From positions 24,917 through 88,916 of the forward strand of contig QKIQ01000061.1 of assembly GCA_003249555.1 (NCBI GenBank): a stretch of DNA of 64,000 bases, read 5' to 3'. Under the pieces are notes generated by a model that worked only from the letters and a program-made list of their open reading frames with translations, ran no database searches and had not been told where the DNA came from. Position numbers and translations under genes: made by a program. The stretch's first letter is position 1. Each line of letters begins with the position of its first letter. Of this stretch, positions 7,760-19,801 are shown piece after piece. This DNA is from Clostridia bacterium (GTDB taxonomy: Bacteria; Bacillota; Clostridia; Christensenellales; SZUA-584).

Positions 7760-8638
7760 TTAGAAATCCGGACAGAATACTTTAAGAGCGGCGGGTTTTA
7801 TGTGAAGGCGAGAGGGTGTTTGGCCATAAATCTCACCGTCTAAGTCAAAACTCATAGGCGCTTTGCTGTTGATGTGAATTTCATCGCATGTCAGCTGCTC
7901 CGATACAGATATTTTTTGTATCTGGCCCTTTTTTAGCTTGGGAAGTTCAAAAAGTATGCGCCAGTTTGGTATATGATTTAAAATAAGCACGTTAAAAAGC
8001 CCATCGCTAACGCTCGAATGAGGAGCCACATTAAGCCCGCCTCCAAAGCATTTACCGTTTGCTATGGCAATAAGGAGCACTTTTCGCTTCATTGTCACAC
8101 CATTGGCTATAATCTCAATGTCAATGCTTTTATGCCTGAACAAAGACATGACGATGCCGATAAAGTAAGCAAGCCCACCTGTAACAACGCGGCGTACCTT
8201 CTCCGTGTTGTGAATCACCTCAACATCAAATCCCGTACCCGCGACATTTAGAAAAGGCCTGTCTTCTTCCAGAAAGCCAATATCAACCTTTTTGCTATGT
8301 CCGTCAAGTATGGTTTTTAAAGCCTCGATAGGATCCTTTGATACATGAACCGCCCGGCGAAAGTCGTTACCTGTGCCCGCGGGGATAATTCCCAGTGTTT
8401 CTTGAGTGCTGTGCAGCTCGCCAGCGATTTCGAGCAATGTTCCGTCTCCGCCCACAGATATAATACCTTTGTAACCTTTTCCGACAGCTTCACGTGCCAG
8501 CAAAACTGCATGCCGAGCATATTCTGTTACAGCTAATTTATATGAGACTTTTTTAAAATCCAGGTGCTGCTGAACAGCCTTCATTGCTTTTTCCGAACGG
8601 CCTGCGCCAGCAGTCGGGTTAAAAATGATGTAATACAT
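7760..8638 (-). CDS. Diacylglycerol/lipid kinase family protein (DagK/YegS type)
   Basis: The 292-residue protein has the DAGK catalytic domain: NPTAGAGRS at residues 7-15, GGDGT at 63-67 (nucleotide-binding loop), PAGTGNDF in the following segment, and a C-terminal beta-domain with a DLDGE-type motif. Such enzymes phosphorylate diacylglycerol or related lipids from ATP at the cytoplasmic membrane face and recycle lipid from teichoic acid synthesis in Gram-positives. The precise lipid is not evident. It starts with ATG and is followed by its own terminator. Confidence 0.92.
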   Translation of the reverse strand: MYYIIFNPTAGAGRSEKAMKAVQQHLDFKKVSYKLAVTEYARHAVLLAREAVGKGYKGIISVGGDGTLLEIAGELHSTQETLGIIPAGTGNDFRRAVHVSKDPIEALKTILDGHSKKVDIGFLEEDRPFLNVAGTGFDVEVIHNTEKVRRVVTGGLAYFIGIVMSLFRHKSIDIEIIANGVTMKRKVLLIAIANGKCFGGGLNVAPHSSVSDGLFNVLILNHIPNWRILFELPKLKKGQIQKISVSEQLTCDEIHINSKAPMSFDLDGEIYGQTPSRLHIKPAALKVFCPDF

Positions 8639-8774
8639 GTTAGCTCCAATAGTTTAATAAAATCATTCTACTAAAAGCGACAATGTTTGTACAGATAAAC
8701 CGTGCTGACGGTTGTATTTCAAACTGCTGCCAGTCTGCGCTTAAATCTTTTTTTTAGTGCTTTACACACCATCC

Positions 8775-8803
8775 TTGCACACGAACAAAAAAACAATTAT
8801 ACT
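8775..8803 (+). promoter_or_regulatory. Sigma-A promoter of purL
   Basis: TTGCAC, a 17-bp spacer and TATACT, about 60 bp before the purL start codon. No purine riboswitch or PurBox is visible between them. Confidence 0.75.
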
Positions 8804-8863
8804 TCTCATATATAGGGGAGAGCCCCATCGTTTTGACCAACACTAAAGGAGAATGTACGGAAT

Positions 8864-11800
8864 ATGTCGCATGTAAGACGGATATATGTGGAGAAAAAAG
8901 ACGGGTTCAATATCGCGGCGAAAAAGGCTTTTGCCGATTTTAAAAGCACACTGGGCAAGAGCGTATTAACGGGCGTACGTATATTGATTCGTTATGATAT
9001 TGAAGGTATGGATGACAAAAGCTTTGACACTGCCGTGGGCACGGTGTTTGCAGAGCCTGCTGTGGATACCGTGTATTATCAAAAATTTGAATGTAATGAT
9101 GATGATGCTGTGTTTGCTGTGGAATATCTGCCCGGTCAGTATGACCAGCGCGCGGACAGTGCCGCACAGTGCTGCGAGCTCGCTGTGAGGTGCCGTCGTC
9201 CTGTGGTTCGGTGTGCGGCGGTTTATGTGCTCTCCGGATTAGAAAAAGCCGATGTGGAAGACATAAAAAAGTATGTGATCAACCCCGTCGATTCCCGAGA
9301 AGCGTCGTTTGAGCTGCCAAAGACGCTTGCCGAAACATTGCCTGATCCGCCCGACGTACCTGTTTTGCACGGTTTTTGCACACTCGAGGGAAAAGCGCTG
9401 CGTGATATGCTGAGTGAGTATTCCCTTGCGATGAGTTTTGAAGACTTAAAGTTTGTGCAAAATTATTTTTCAGGCGAAGAACACCGCGATCCTACCCTTG
9501 CGGAGCTGCGCGTGATCGATACATACTGGTCGGATCATTGCCGGCACACCACGTTTTTAACGAGACTGGAAAACGTCACGTTTGATGACAGTCAAGCCAA
9601 AGCCATATATGAAGAATACTTAAAAGCGCGCAAAGACGTTTATGGCAATAGAGAAAAAGATATCTGTCTCATGGATTTAGCCACGCTTTACGCAAAAGAA
9701 GCCAAAAGAAAAGGTCTTATGGCCGATTTTGATGAATCTGACGAAATCAACGCGTGCTCCATCCGCCAGAAGGTGACGGTAGACGGACAGCCGCGTGATT
9801 ATCTCATTATGTTCAAGAACGAAACCCACAATCATCCCACCGAGATAGAACCTTTCGGCGGTGCGGCCACATGCCTTGGGGGTGCCATCCGAGATCCTTT
9901 GTCGGGGCGGTCATATGTGTACCACGCGATGCGTGTGACAGGCAGCGGCGATCCGCGGGAGCGCATCGCAGACACAATGCCCGGCAAGCTGCCGCAAAGA
10001 AAGATCAGCCGCGGCGCGGCTGAGGGATATTCCTCATATGGCAATCAGATCGGTCTCGCGACGGGGCTGGTAGACGAAATCTATCACGAAGGCTATAAAG
10101 CCAAACGCATGGAGATTGGCGCGGTGGTGGGTGCGGCACCCGCAGAAAACGTGATGCGCGAAACGCCAAAACCGGGCGACTATATTTTGCTGCTCGGCGG
10201 CGCGACCGGCCGCGACGGCTGCGGCGGCGCGACCGGCTCATCCAAGGCGCACGATAAGCAGTCTATCGACGTGTGCGGCGCGGAGGTGCAGAAGGGAAAC
10301 CCTTTAACTGAGCGCAAGCTTCAGCGTCTTTTCAGAAACAGTGAGTTTTCCCGCCGTGTCAAGCGTTGCAACGACTTTGGCGCGGGCGGTGTATGCGTCG
10401 CCATTGGCGAGCTTTCAGACGGCGTCAATGTAAATCTTGACCTCGTACGCAAGAAATACGAAGGGCTCTCGGGCACTGAGCTTGCCATATCCGAAAGTCA
10501 GGAACGCATGGCGATTGTGATTGATCCGAAGGATCTCGATGCGGTGCTGGCATTAGCGGCACAGGAAAATCTGTACGCCACCAAGGTGGCGGAAGTCACC
10601 GATGCGGGACGCATGGAGCTTTTCTGGCGCAGACAACCCATCGTCTCGATATCGCGCGCTTTTTTGAACACCAACGGGGCCACAGCCACGGCCGACGCGC
10701 ATGTTATGCATCCTAAATCAGACGGAATATTCGACGAACCGTTCACCGGCTCGCTTTCAGAGCGTCTTAATGCAATGATGGGGGATCTAAATATCTGCTC
10801 CAAAAAGGGGCTGATTGAGATGTTCGACTCAACGATTGGCGCATCTTCCGTCGTGATGCCGCTGGGCGGTAAAAAACAGATCACGCCGATGCAGGCCATG
10901 GCGGCAAAAGTTGCGTCAGACGGCGAATGCAACACGGCCACGCTGTTCTCATACGGCTACGATCCGTATCTGATGGAAAAGAATCCGTTGCTCGGCGCGG
11001 TTTATTCTGTGGTGCTTTCTCTTGCAAAACTCACAGCCACAGGCGGCGACGCGTCGCGCGCGTGGCTCACGTTTCAGGAGTATTTCGAGCGTATGAGCAC
11101 GCAAGAAAGCTGGGGTAAACCGCTTGCAGCATTGCTCGGCGCATGGTGGGCACAGCGAAATCTTGGCACACCCGCGATCGGCGGTAAGGATTCGATGTCC
11201 GGCACATTTGAGGATATCCACGTGCCGCCCACTCTTGTGTCGTTTGCGCTTTGCACACAGGACGCAAAGCATGTGATTTCGCCCGAATTCAAAAAGGCAG
11301 GCAGCAGCATATATCGCGCGGGTATCAAACGTGACATTAATGGAATGCCAGATTTTAACAGTATAAAGTCTGTTTACGCAAAAGTTCTTGACGGTATAGA
11401 AAACAAAAGAATTACTGCGGCTTGCGCTGTAGAGCGCGGCGGCATTCTTACCGCTGTGGCAAAAATGGCATTTGGCAATGGCATGGGCGCATCGCTTAGC
11501 AATTGCGACATCAATGAGCTCACAAAAAAAGCATACGGAGACATTATTATTGAGGGCGACGATCTTGATTTTGAATGCATCGGCCAAACCGGCGGCAGCA
11601 GCATCACAGTGGCCGGTGAATCGGTCAAGCTGAATGATTTGCTGCACACATATGAAAGCACATTAAGCCGCGTGTTTCCCGTCCGCGCACAGGCACAGGG
11701 AGATGTGCCCGACAAGCTGTTTACCGCAAAATCTATCCACATTTATACGGGACATCGTGGAAAACCGCGCGTCATCATTCCTGCGTTTCCTGGCACCAAC

Positions 11801-12553
11801 TGTGAATACGACTCGGCCAGCGCATTTAGCCGCGCGGGTGGTATCGCAAGCACTTTCGTGATACGCAACCTCACCGCAACGGACATCGAATACAGCATCT
11901 GTGAGCTTTCAAAACGCATTGAAGAAAGCCAAATCCTCATGTTTCCCGGCGGCTTCTCGGGCGGCGATGAACCGGACGGTTCGGGTAAGTTTATCGCTGC
12001 GCTGTTCCGCGAACCGCGCATTAAAGATGCGGTGCAGCATCTGCTGGATCGTGACGGGTTAATCTTGGGCATATGCAACGGTTTTCAGGCGCTTATCAAA
12101 TTAGGGCTTGTGCCATACGGCGAGATTCGCGATATGCGTGACGACAGCCCAACGCTCACGTTCAACAACATCGGGCGCCACGTATCCACGGCGGTACGGA
12201 CATGCATTGCGTCCAATGCGTCTCCGTGGCTCATGGGCTGCCGCCCCGGCGACATTCATACAGTGGCGGTGTCTCACGGCGAAGGTCGGTTTGCGGCAAA
12301 GCTTGATGAAGCAAAAGCGCTGTTCGACGCGGGGCAGGTGGCCACGCAGTATGTGGACGAAAACGGGATACCTACCATGGACGACGGCAATCCCAACGGT
12401 TCATTGCTCGCGGTGGAAGGGCTGCTTTCACCCGATGGGCGGATTTTCGGCAAAATGGCCCATAGCGAGCGCTACACGGCGCACACACTCAAAAACGTGC
12501 CCGGCGAAAAGGATCAGCGGATATTTGAAAGTGGCGTGAAATATTTCTTATAA
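8864..12553 (+). CDS. purL: Phosphoribosylformylglycinamidine synthase, single-chain form
   Basis: At 1229 residues this is the large one-polypeptide FGAM synthase, combining the PurS-like, synthetase and glutaminase parts that most Bacilli split into PurS, PurL and PurQ. It converts FGAR, glutamine and ATP to FGAM in purine synthesis. The synthetase part shows the ATP/FGAR segment around ETHNHPTEIEPFGG. The C-terminal glutaminase begins near residue 965 (AFPGTNCEYD) with nucleophile Cys1071 (ICNGFQ) and His1200/Glu1202 (MAHSER). AAAGGAG precedes the ATG. The gene stands alone between a promoter and a strong terminator, not in a pur operon. Confidence 0.97.
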   Translation: MSHVRRIYVEKKDGFNIAAKKAFADFKSTLGKSVLTGVRILIRYDIEGMDDKSFDTAVGTVFAEPAVDTVYYQKFECNDDDAVFAVEYLPGQYDQRADSAAQCCELAVRCRRPVVRCAAVYVLSGLEKADVEDIKKYVINPVDSREASFELPKTLAETLPDPPDVPVLHGFCTLEGKALRDMLSEYSLAMSFEDLKFVQNYFSGEEHRDPTLAELRVIDTYWSDHCRHTTFLTRLENVTFDDSQAKAIYEEYLKARKDVYGNREKDICLMDLATLYAKEAKRKGLMADFDESDEINACSIRQKVTVDGQPRDYLIMFKNETHNHPTEIEPFGGAATCLGGAIRDPLSGRSYVYHAMRVTGSGDPRERIADTMPGKLPQRKISRGAAEGYSSYGNQIGLATGLVDEIYHEGYKAKRMEIGAVVGAAPAENVMRETPKPGDYILLLGGATGRDGCGGATGSSKAHDKQSIDVCGAEVQKGNPLTERKLQRLFRNSEFSRRVKRCNDFGAGGVCVAIGELSDGVNVNLDLVRKKYEGLSGTELAISESQERMAIVIDPKDLDAVLALAAQENLYATKVAEVTDAGRMELFWRRQPIVSISRAFLNTNGATATADAHVMHPKSDGIFDEPFTGSLSERLNAMMGDLNICSKKGLIEMFDSTIGASSVVMPLGGKKQITPMQAMAAKVASDGECNTATLFSYGYDPYLMEKNPLLGAVYSVVLSLAKLTATGGDASRAWLTFQEYFERMSTQESWGKPLAALLGAWWAQRNLGTPAIGGKDSMSGTFEDIHVPPTLVSFALCTQDAKHVISPEFKKAGSSIYRAGIKRDINGMPDFNSIKSVYAKVLDGIENKRITAACAVERGGILTAVAKMAFGNGMGASLSNCDINELTKKAYGDIIIEGDDLDFECIGQTGGSSITVAGESVKLNDLLHTYESTLSRVFPVRAQAQGDVPDKLFTAKSIHIYTGHRGKPRVIIPAFPGTNCEYDSASAFSRAGGIASTFVIRNLTATDIEYSICELSKRIEESQILMFPGGFSGGDEPDGSGKFIAALFREPRIKDAVQHLLDRDGLILGICNGFQALIKLGLVPYGEIRDMRDDSPTLTFNNIGRHVSTAVRTCIASNASPWLMGCRPGDIHTVAVSHGEGRFAAKLDEAKALFDAGQVATQYVDENGIPTMDDGNPNGSLLAVEGLLSPDGRIFGKMAHSERYTAHTLKNVPGEKDQRIFESGVKYFL

Positions 12554-12565
12554 CACGACATAAGA

Positions 12566-12592
12566 AAAAGGCGGGGGTTGCCCGCCTTTTGT
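12566..12592 (+). terminator. Terminator between purL and hpf
   Basis: A perfect 10-bp stem AAAAGGCGGG / CCCGCCTTTT around a 5-base loop. It ends in T on the plus strand, and in T on the minus strand as well, so it probably serves both convergent genes. Confidence 0.9.
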
Positions 12593-12608
12593 ATCTTCTG
12601 CATTTGGC

Positions 12609-13142
12609 TCAGACATCGTCCGGCTCAATAAGCCCCAAGTCGCCGTCGTGACGCTGATACAGCACATTGATTTCGTTTGTTACCGCATTCCTGAACACGA
12701 AGAACTGATGTCCCAAAAGCGCCATCTGCATCTTGGCTTCCTCGATGTCCATCGGCTTGACAACAAACTTCTTTGTACGCACGATGGCAGGCTGCTTCTC
12801 ATCTGCCAGCATATCGGCAAAAGCATCGTCCTCTTTGTTAAACGCGTTTTCGTGCAGACGTTTTTTGAGCGCCGTTCGATGCTTGTGTATCTGCTTTTCG
12901 AGCTTTTTCACAACGCCGTCAATCGAAGCGTACATGTCCCCCGTGGATTCTTCCCCACGAAGGACAATCCCATCGAAGGGGATGGTCACCTCCACAATGT
13001 GTCTCGATTTTTGAATCGACATGGTTATGTGCGCCTCGGTACCCTCGTCAAAATACCTTTTCAGCTTGGAGACTTTTTTTGTAACGAGATCCTTTAAGTA
13101 ATCAGAAACCTCCATGCCCTTTCCCGCAATTGTGACGCGCAT
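12609..13142 (-). CDS. hpf: Ribosome hibernation promoting factor, long form
   Basis: This 177-residue protein has an N-terminal HPF/YfiA domain (residues 1-100; starts MRVTIAGKGMEVSDYLKDLV) that sits in the decoding region of inactive 30S subunits. The C-terminal domain (about 118-177; RTKKFVVKPMDIEEAKMQM, then GHQFFVFRN) dimerises ribosomes into 100S particles in Firmicutes. The ATG is preceded by a GAGGGGGG run. An inverted repeat at 13174-13189 lies just upstream and may be a regulatory site. The gene is downstream of the SRP RNA gene on the same strand. Confidence 0.95.
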   Translation of the reverse strand: MRVTIAGKGMEVSDYLKDLVTKKVSKLKRYFDEGTEAHITMSIQKSRHIVEVTIPFDGIVLRGEESTGDMYASIDGVVKKLEKQIHKHRTALKKRLHENAFNKEDDAFADMLADEKQPAIVRTKKFVVKPMDIEEAKMQMALLGHQFFVFRNAVTNEINVLYQRHDGDLGLIEPDDV

Positions 13143-13173
13143 AATTCTGCCCCCCTCTCTATGTATTTTTATA

Positions 13174-13189
13174 TCCCAACAATTTGGGA
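13174..13189. promoter_or_regulatory. Inverted repeat upstream of hpf
   Basis: TCCCAA, 4-bp spacer CAAT, TTGGGA, with a TATAAA-like -10 just downstream on the minus strand. It could be an operator or a small leader hairpin; no known regulator consensus is recognised. Confidence 0.4.
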
Positions 13190-13308
13190 CAACTTATTAT
13201 TATTTTACCTCCATTTTTGGTTTCATAAACAACAGCTTTATAAGATAGTATTCTGCGTGTTTTGTTTTTTTTCCTGCCATATTAAAAATGATACATTTTC
13301 GTTACGGT

Positions 13309-13339
13309 TTGTCCACATTTGATAGCCTGATGTGGATAA
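13309..13339. other. Inverted pair of DnaA boxes
   Basis: TTGTCCACA (13309-13317, 8/9) and TGTGGATAA (13331-13339, a perfect box on the other strand) face each other across 13 bp in the hpf-SRP RNA gap. They could bind DnaA; the same bases could also fold as a hairpin downstream of the SRP RNA. Confidence 0.5.
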
Positions 13340-13354
13340 AAAAGAAAATTAAAA

Positions 13355-13622
13355 GCCGTGCACCCGGAGATCGACACGACATTACAAGAGGTATTCCGGC
13401 AGGTTGCTCGGAGCAGACTGATCCGAGGCACACGCACAGATCCGCTTACTGCTGCTCCCGTCAGGGCCTGACAGGGTTCACGGTTGTCCGTTGCACGGGG
13501 CCCACTCGTCAACGCCCCTTACCGGCTCCATACCTTACAATATCGTGCCTCAAACCGGGAATCCAACCCTGCTATAGCGGATTGCAGGTTCAGGGCACCG
13601 CTGGCTCCCCGTCTGGCACGGC
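13355..13622 (-). ncRNA. ffs: Signal recognition particle RNA, large Gram-positive type
   Basis: Read on the minus strand the ~268-nt sequence begins GCCGTGCCAGACGGGGAG and contains CAATCCGCTATAGCAGGG, both hallmarks of Bacillus/Clostridium-type SRP RNA with the Alu domain. The two ends pair (GCCGTGC with GCACGGC). The S-domain core lies near 13440-13475, with the 5' side GTCAGG, an asymmetric loop side AGCAGC, and an apical tetraloop at 13460-13463 that reads TGAC rather than the usual GNRA. With Ffh and FtsY it targets nascent membrane and secreted proteins. The ends are estimated from the closing helix. A T-rich tract follows the 3' end. Confidence 0.93.
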
Positions 13623-13657
13623 AAACTTATTGACTATTATGTTTTGTTTATCTCGTT

Positions 13658-15016
<1,359 letters not shown>

Positions 15017-15079
15017 TCAAAAAATAGCGTTGTCGTCAACTCATATCCATAAGCAATATAAGAACGATCTGTTAATTTT

Positions 15080-16015
15080 TTATTGTGTAAAGACAATGCG
15101 TTTATCAATTTTATCGTATTTTCCAAAATCAAACGTTTCCGTATACATCTGTTTGGATATTTTGGCTTCTTCCTTGAATGCGCTGTAGTCAGAAAAAAAA
15201 GTCATCGTCTCACTCGAATAATCGTAAAAGAAAAAGTACAGGCTTTTGTCTACCGATTTACCGATTGCTGCAAACAAGCTTTTTTCATCAACGGCGCATA
15301 TCGGCCCCGGCGGGAGCCCGCGTGTTTGATACGTGTTGTACACACTGTCAATTTCAATATCCTCCAGCTTAAGATAAGGCCGTTGGTATCCAAGCGCATA
15401 CTCCACGGTCGCACAGCTTTGCAGTTTTGAGTTGTCGGCAAGGCGGTTTAAGAAGACAGCCGCTGTTTCGGTTTGAAACTCATCCCCGATGCATTCCCAG
15501 TCCACAATGGACGCAAGAGTAAGCTGGTCAAAGGCTTTAAGCTCATTTGTATCGTCGCACAGTACCAGGAGTTTATCAAAGCGTTGCCGGGCATTATCAA
15601 TCCATATACTCATATATTCGTTAAGCGTTTCGCTTTTCACATCGTAGCAGCCGGGCACAATAATGCCTTCCATGCGCCGAAAATCCGTGAGTTCGTCATT
15701 TATCAATGGACATTGTGCTTTGGAAAGCTCATCTTTTGCCTGCTCTTCCGATAGAGAAAATATATCACAAAGCTGCGGAATAATATCACGCTCAAGCGTA
15801 TCGCCGCCGCGTACCGTAATCGTTCCTTTTAATGGAGCCGCCGATTCTTCAGGCATCGTCGTTCTCACGGGTGTTGGCTGGATAGTCGATGAAGCCGCAG
15901 GAGCAGGGGTTAACGTCTGTGCGTTTGTCGATTCCGGTAAAGATACGGCTTGCGTACAGGCGCTAAACATAACAATAATACACATCAAACCCATTATAAG
16001 GTAACGTTTAGTCAT
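15080..16015 (-). CDS. MltG-like endolytic transglycosylase, lipoprotein form
   Basis: The N-terminus is a lipoprotein signal ending FSAC (Cys20), followed by a Pro/Thr/Ala-rich linker. The C-terminal ~180 residues match the YceG/MltG domain: LTLASIVDWEC, AAVFLNRL, an NTY and GLPPGPIC segment, and an aromatic FFFYDY stretch. MltG cuts nascent glycan strands near the synthase. Canonical MltG has ASIVEKE around its catalytic Glu; here the first acidic position is Asp and Lys is Trp, with the second Glu kept, so activity is likely but not assured. Canonical MltG has a membrane helix rather than a lipid anchor. It is last in an operon with ccdA and a thioredoxin-like lipoprotein. Confidence 0.75.
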   Translation of the reverse strand: MTKRYLIMGLMCIIVMFSACTQAVSLPESTNAQTLTPAPAASSTIQPTPVRTTMPEESAAPLKGTITVRGGDTLERDIIPQLCDIFSLSEEQAKDELSKAQCPLINDELTDFRRMEGIIVPGCYDVKSETLNEYMSIWIDNARQRFDKLLVLCDDTNELKAFDQLTLASIVDWECIGDEFQTETAAVFLNRLADNSKLQSCATVEYALGYQRPYLKLEDIEIDSVYNTYQTRGLPPGPICAVDEKSLFAAIGKSVDKSLYFFFYDYSSETMTFFSDYSAFKEEAKISKQMYTETFDFGKYDKIDKRIVFTQ

Positions 16016-16073
16016 CGCTTATTTCCCTTTACGGTTTTAGCCATTATACCATCCAGCTTTCCCTGTCTCAACG

Positions 16074-16676
16074 TCACGTTGATTCATCTGCTATTCTTTG
16101 CATCGTCTCGGTAATGAGTTCGCCGGACAGCAGTCCCACCATGCCATAAACGATATGTCCTTCGGCGTCAAACATAATCTGACTTGGAAACGCGTTAATG
16201 CCAAAATCCCGAACAATCTTCGCGTCGTTGTCCAACAGCACAATAATATTTTCGTATCCGAAGGCTTTATACCATTCGGTAAATTCCTCGGCGCTGAGTT
16301 CACCGCTCTGAGAAGGCATCACCACGCTCAAAATCACGAAATCTTCTGCGTCTTCGGACAGTTTATCAAAATCATCAAGTGAAGATGTGCATACGCTGCA
16401 CCACGATGCCCAGACCCGTAAATATACCGGCTTGCCGCGGTAATCGAAAAGCTTATGCACATTGCCGTCGATATCGGCGAATTCAAACTCATAAACAATT
16501 TCTTCGCTTTCAGTTGAATCTGAATTCGTATTCTCGGATGTGGCTTTTGCTGACGCGGATGCCGTAACAGATGGGGAATTTGCCGCTGTATTTTCAGGTT
16601 GCTTTGTATTGGAGCCGCAAGCGGCAAGCGATATCGCCAGTAAAGCGGATAACATTATTAAAATTGTTCGTTTCAT
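16074..16676 (-). CDS. Thioredoxin-fold (TlpA/ResA-like) lipoprotein
   Basis: A lipobox LAAC (Cys20) and a Ser/Thr/Ala-rich linker lead to a thioredoxin-like domain from about residue 62. The redox motif is WCSVC (Cys93, Cys96), and a FPSQIMFD segment supplies the cis-proline loop. Proteins of this type act outside the membrane as thiol-disulfide reductants or oxidants. It starts 14 bp after the ccdA stop with TAAGGAGG as ribosome site. CcdA is the expected electron donor, passing electrons from cytoplasmic thioredoxin. The extracellular substrate is unknown; no cytochrome c genes are seen nearby. Confidence 0.88.
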   Translation of the reverse strand: MKRTILIMLSALLAISLAACGSNTKQPENTAANSPSVTASASAKATSENTNSDSTESEEIVYEFEFADIDGNVHKLFDYRGKPVYLRVWASWCSVCTSSLDDFDKLSEDAEDFVILSVVMPSQSGELSAEEFTEWYKAFGYENIIVLLDNDAKIVRDFGINAFPSQIMFDAEGHIVYGMVGLLSGELITETMQRIADEST

Positions 16677-16690
16677 GTCTGATTTCCTCC

Positions 16691-17365
16691 TTATTTTAAT
16701 GTATCGATGAGCAGATATACGCCCATTGCCACAATAATCAATCCGCCGATTATTTTTATCAGCTTCATATGCTTGTATAAACCTTTTATCTTTTTCAACA
16801 ATACGTTTGAAAACACGGCCGCCGCAAAAAACGGGATCACAAAGCCCAATGAATAAACAAGCAGTGTCAGCGCAGCCACAAGTATGCCCTGAGGCGTGAC
16901 GTATAGCAGCACACTACCCAGAGACAGCCCTACGCATGGTGTCCATCCGAAGCTGTAAGTAAAGCCCAGCACAAATGCGCCGAACACACCGCTTCTTTGC
17001 TTAAGCGCAAACCGTTTTTCCCTCATTAAAAACGGAATCGTCACAATACCTGTCTGATAAATGCCAAAAGCGATCACAACGATGGAACAAACGAGCATGA
17101 ACCAGACAGAGTTGATGAGCTGTCCGAGCGCTCCGAACGCAAGCCCCAGTATTGAAAACGTGATGGCGACACCCAAAGCAAACGCGGTTACACGCCATAT
17201 CGGCTGCGTATAGATTTTGAGCCGCCCGATATTGACCGATTTTTGCTGCTCATCCATACCGCCTATCAACGTGGATATAAATACCGGAATCACCGGCAAA
17301 ATACACGGTGAGAAAAACGCCGTAAGACCCACCAAAAAAGCGCCGCCTATACCAGCTAAAGACAT
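16691..17365 (-). CDS. ccdA: CcdA/DsbD-type thiol-disulfide electron carrier
   Basis: This 224-residue membrane protein has about six hydrophobic helices. FSPCILPVIP in the first helix (Cys21) and GWTPCVG in a later one supply the two intramembrane cysteines that carry reducing equivalents across the membrane. It is the first gene of an operon with a thioredoxin-like lipoprotein and an MltG-like lipoprotein. Context suggests a general extracytoplasmic thiol reduction system rather than cytochrome c maturation. Confidence 0.92.
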   Translation of the reverse strand: MSLAGIGGAFLVGLTAFFSPCILPVIPVFISTLIGGMDEQQKSVNIGRLKIYTQPIWRVTAFALGVAITFSILGLAFGALGQLINSVWFMLVCSIVVIAFGIYQTGIVTIPFLMREKRFALKQRSGVFGAFVLGFTYSFGWTPCVGLSLGSVLLYVTPQGILVAALTLLVYSLGFVIPFFAAAVFSNVLLKKIKGLYKHMKLIKIIGGLIIVAMGVYLLIDTLK

Positions 17366-17604
17366 GCTGTCCTCCTTATTTTCAAGTATGCCCGAAAGTC
17401 ATTTGGTTCATTACTTATTCTTATTATATTAACGTAAGTGATTATAAACAGTAGCAAAGTCACAGATTGAAAATTACTTAAATCGCTCTTTTAAAAAATA
17501 GATATTTCGACTATAATATATATAATATTGTAGAGTTTGAATGAAGCTCAAAAAAGCTATGCTTTTCGGGTTTTCAAAATCAGACCACGACGGAGGACTT
17601 TTAT

Positions 17605-17850
17605 ATGCTTCATATCGGCAAAGACGCGATGGTGCCCCTAAAGGACATTATATTAATACTTGATTATAAAGAGGCGATGACAAATGATGATACACATCAT
17701 TTTTTAAAAAAGCTAAAAGACAGCGCCCATCAGATATTCTTAGAAGAGTATAACATCAAGTCCGTGGTTGTGGCTCAGTTTCTTGAAAAGTATTTTATTT
17801 ATTATTCTCCAATATCATCTGCTACGCTTTATAAACGTTCTCGATTATAA
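17605..17850 (+). CDS. remB: RemB-like regulatory protein (YaaB family)
   Basis: This 81-residue protein ends with IYYSPISSATLYKRSRL, closely matching the C-terminus of B. subtilis RemB/YaaB (IYYSPLSSSTLKKR), and starts with the related LHIGKDAMVPLKDIILILDY. RemB belongs to the RemA family of DNA-binding regulators of matrix genes, but RemB's own role is less clear. In B. subtilis it lies between recF and gyrB; here it also precedes gyrB, by 28 bp. AGGAC-type ribosome bases lie before the ATG. An AT-rich stretch with TATAAT near 17515 is a likely promoter. Confidence 0.85.
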   Translation: MLHIGKDAMVPLKDIILILDYKEAMTNDDTHHFLKKLKDSAHQIFLEEYNIKSVVVAQFLEKYFIYYSPISSATLYKRSRL

Positions 17851-17869
17851 ATACATATTCAATATTTAA

Positions 17870-19789
<1,920 letters not shown>

Positions 19790-19801
19790 GGGGTGAATAA
19801 A

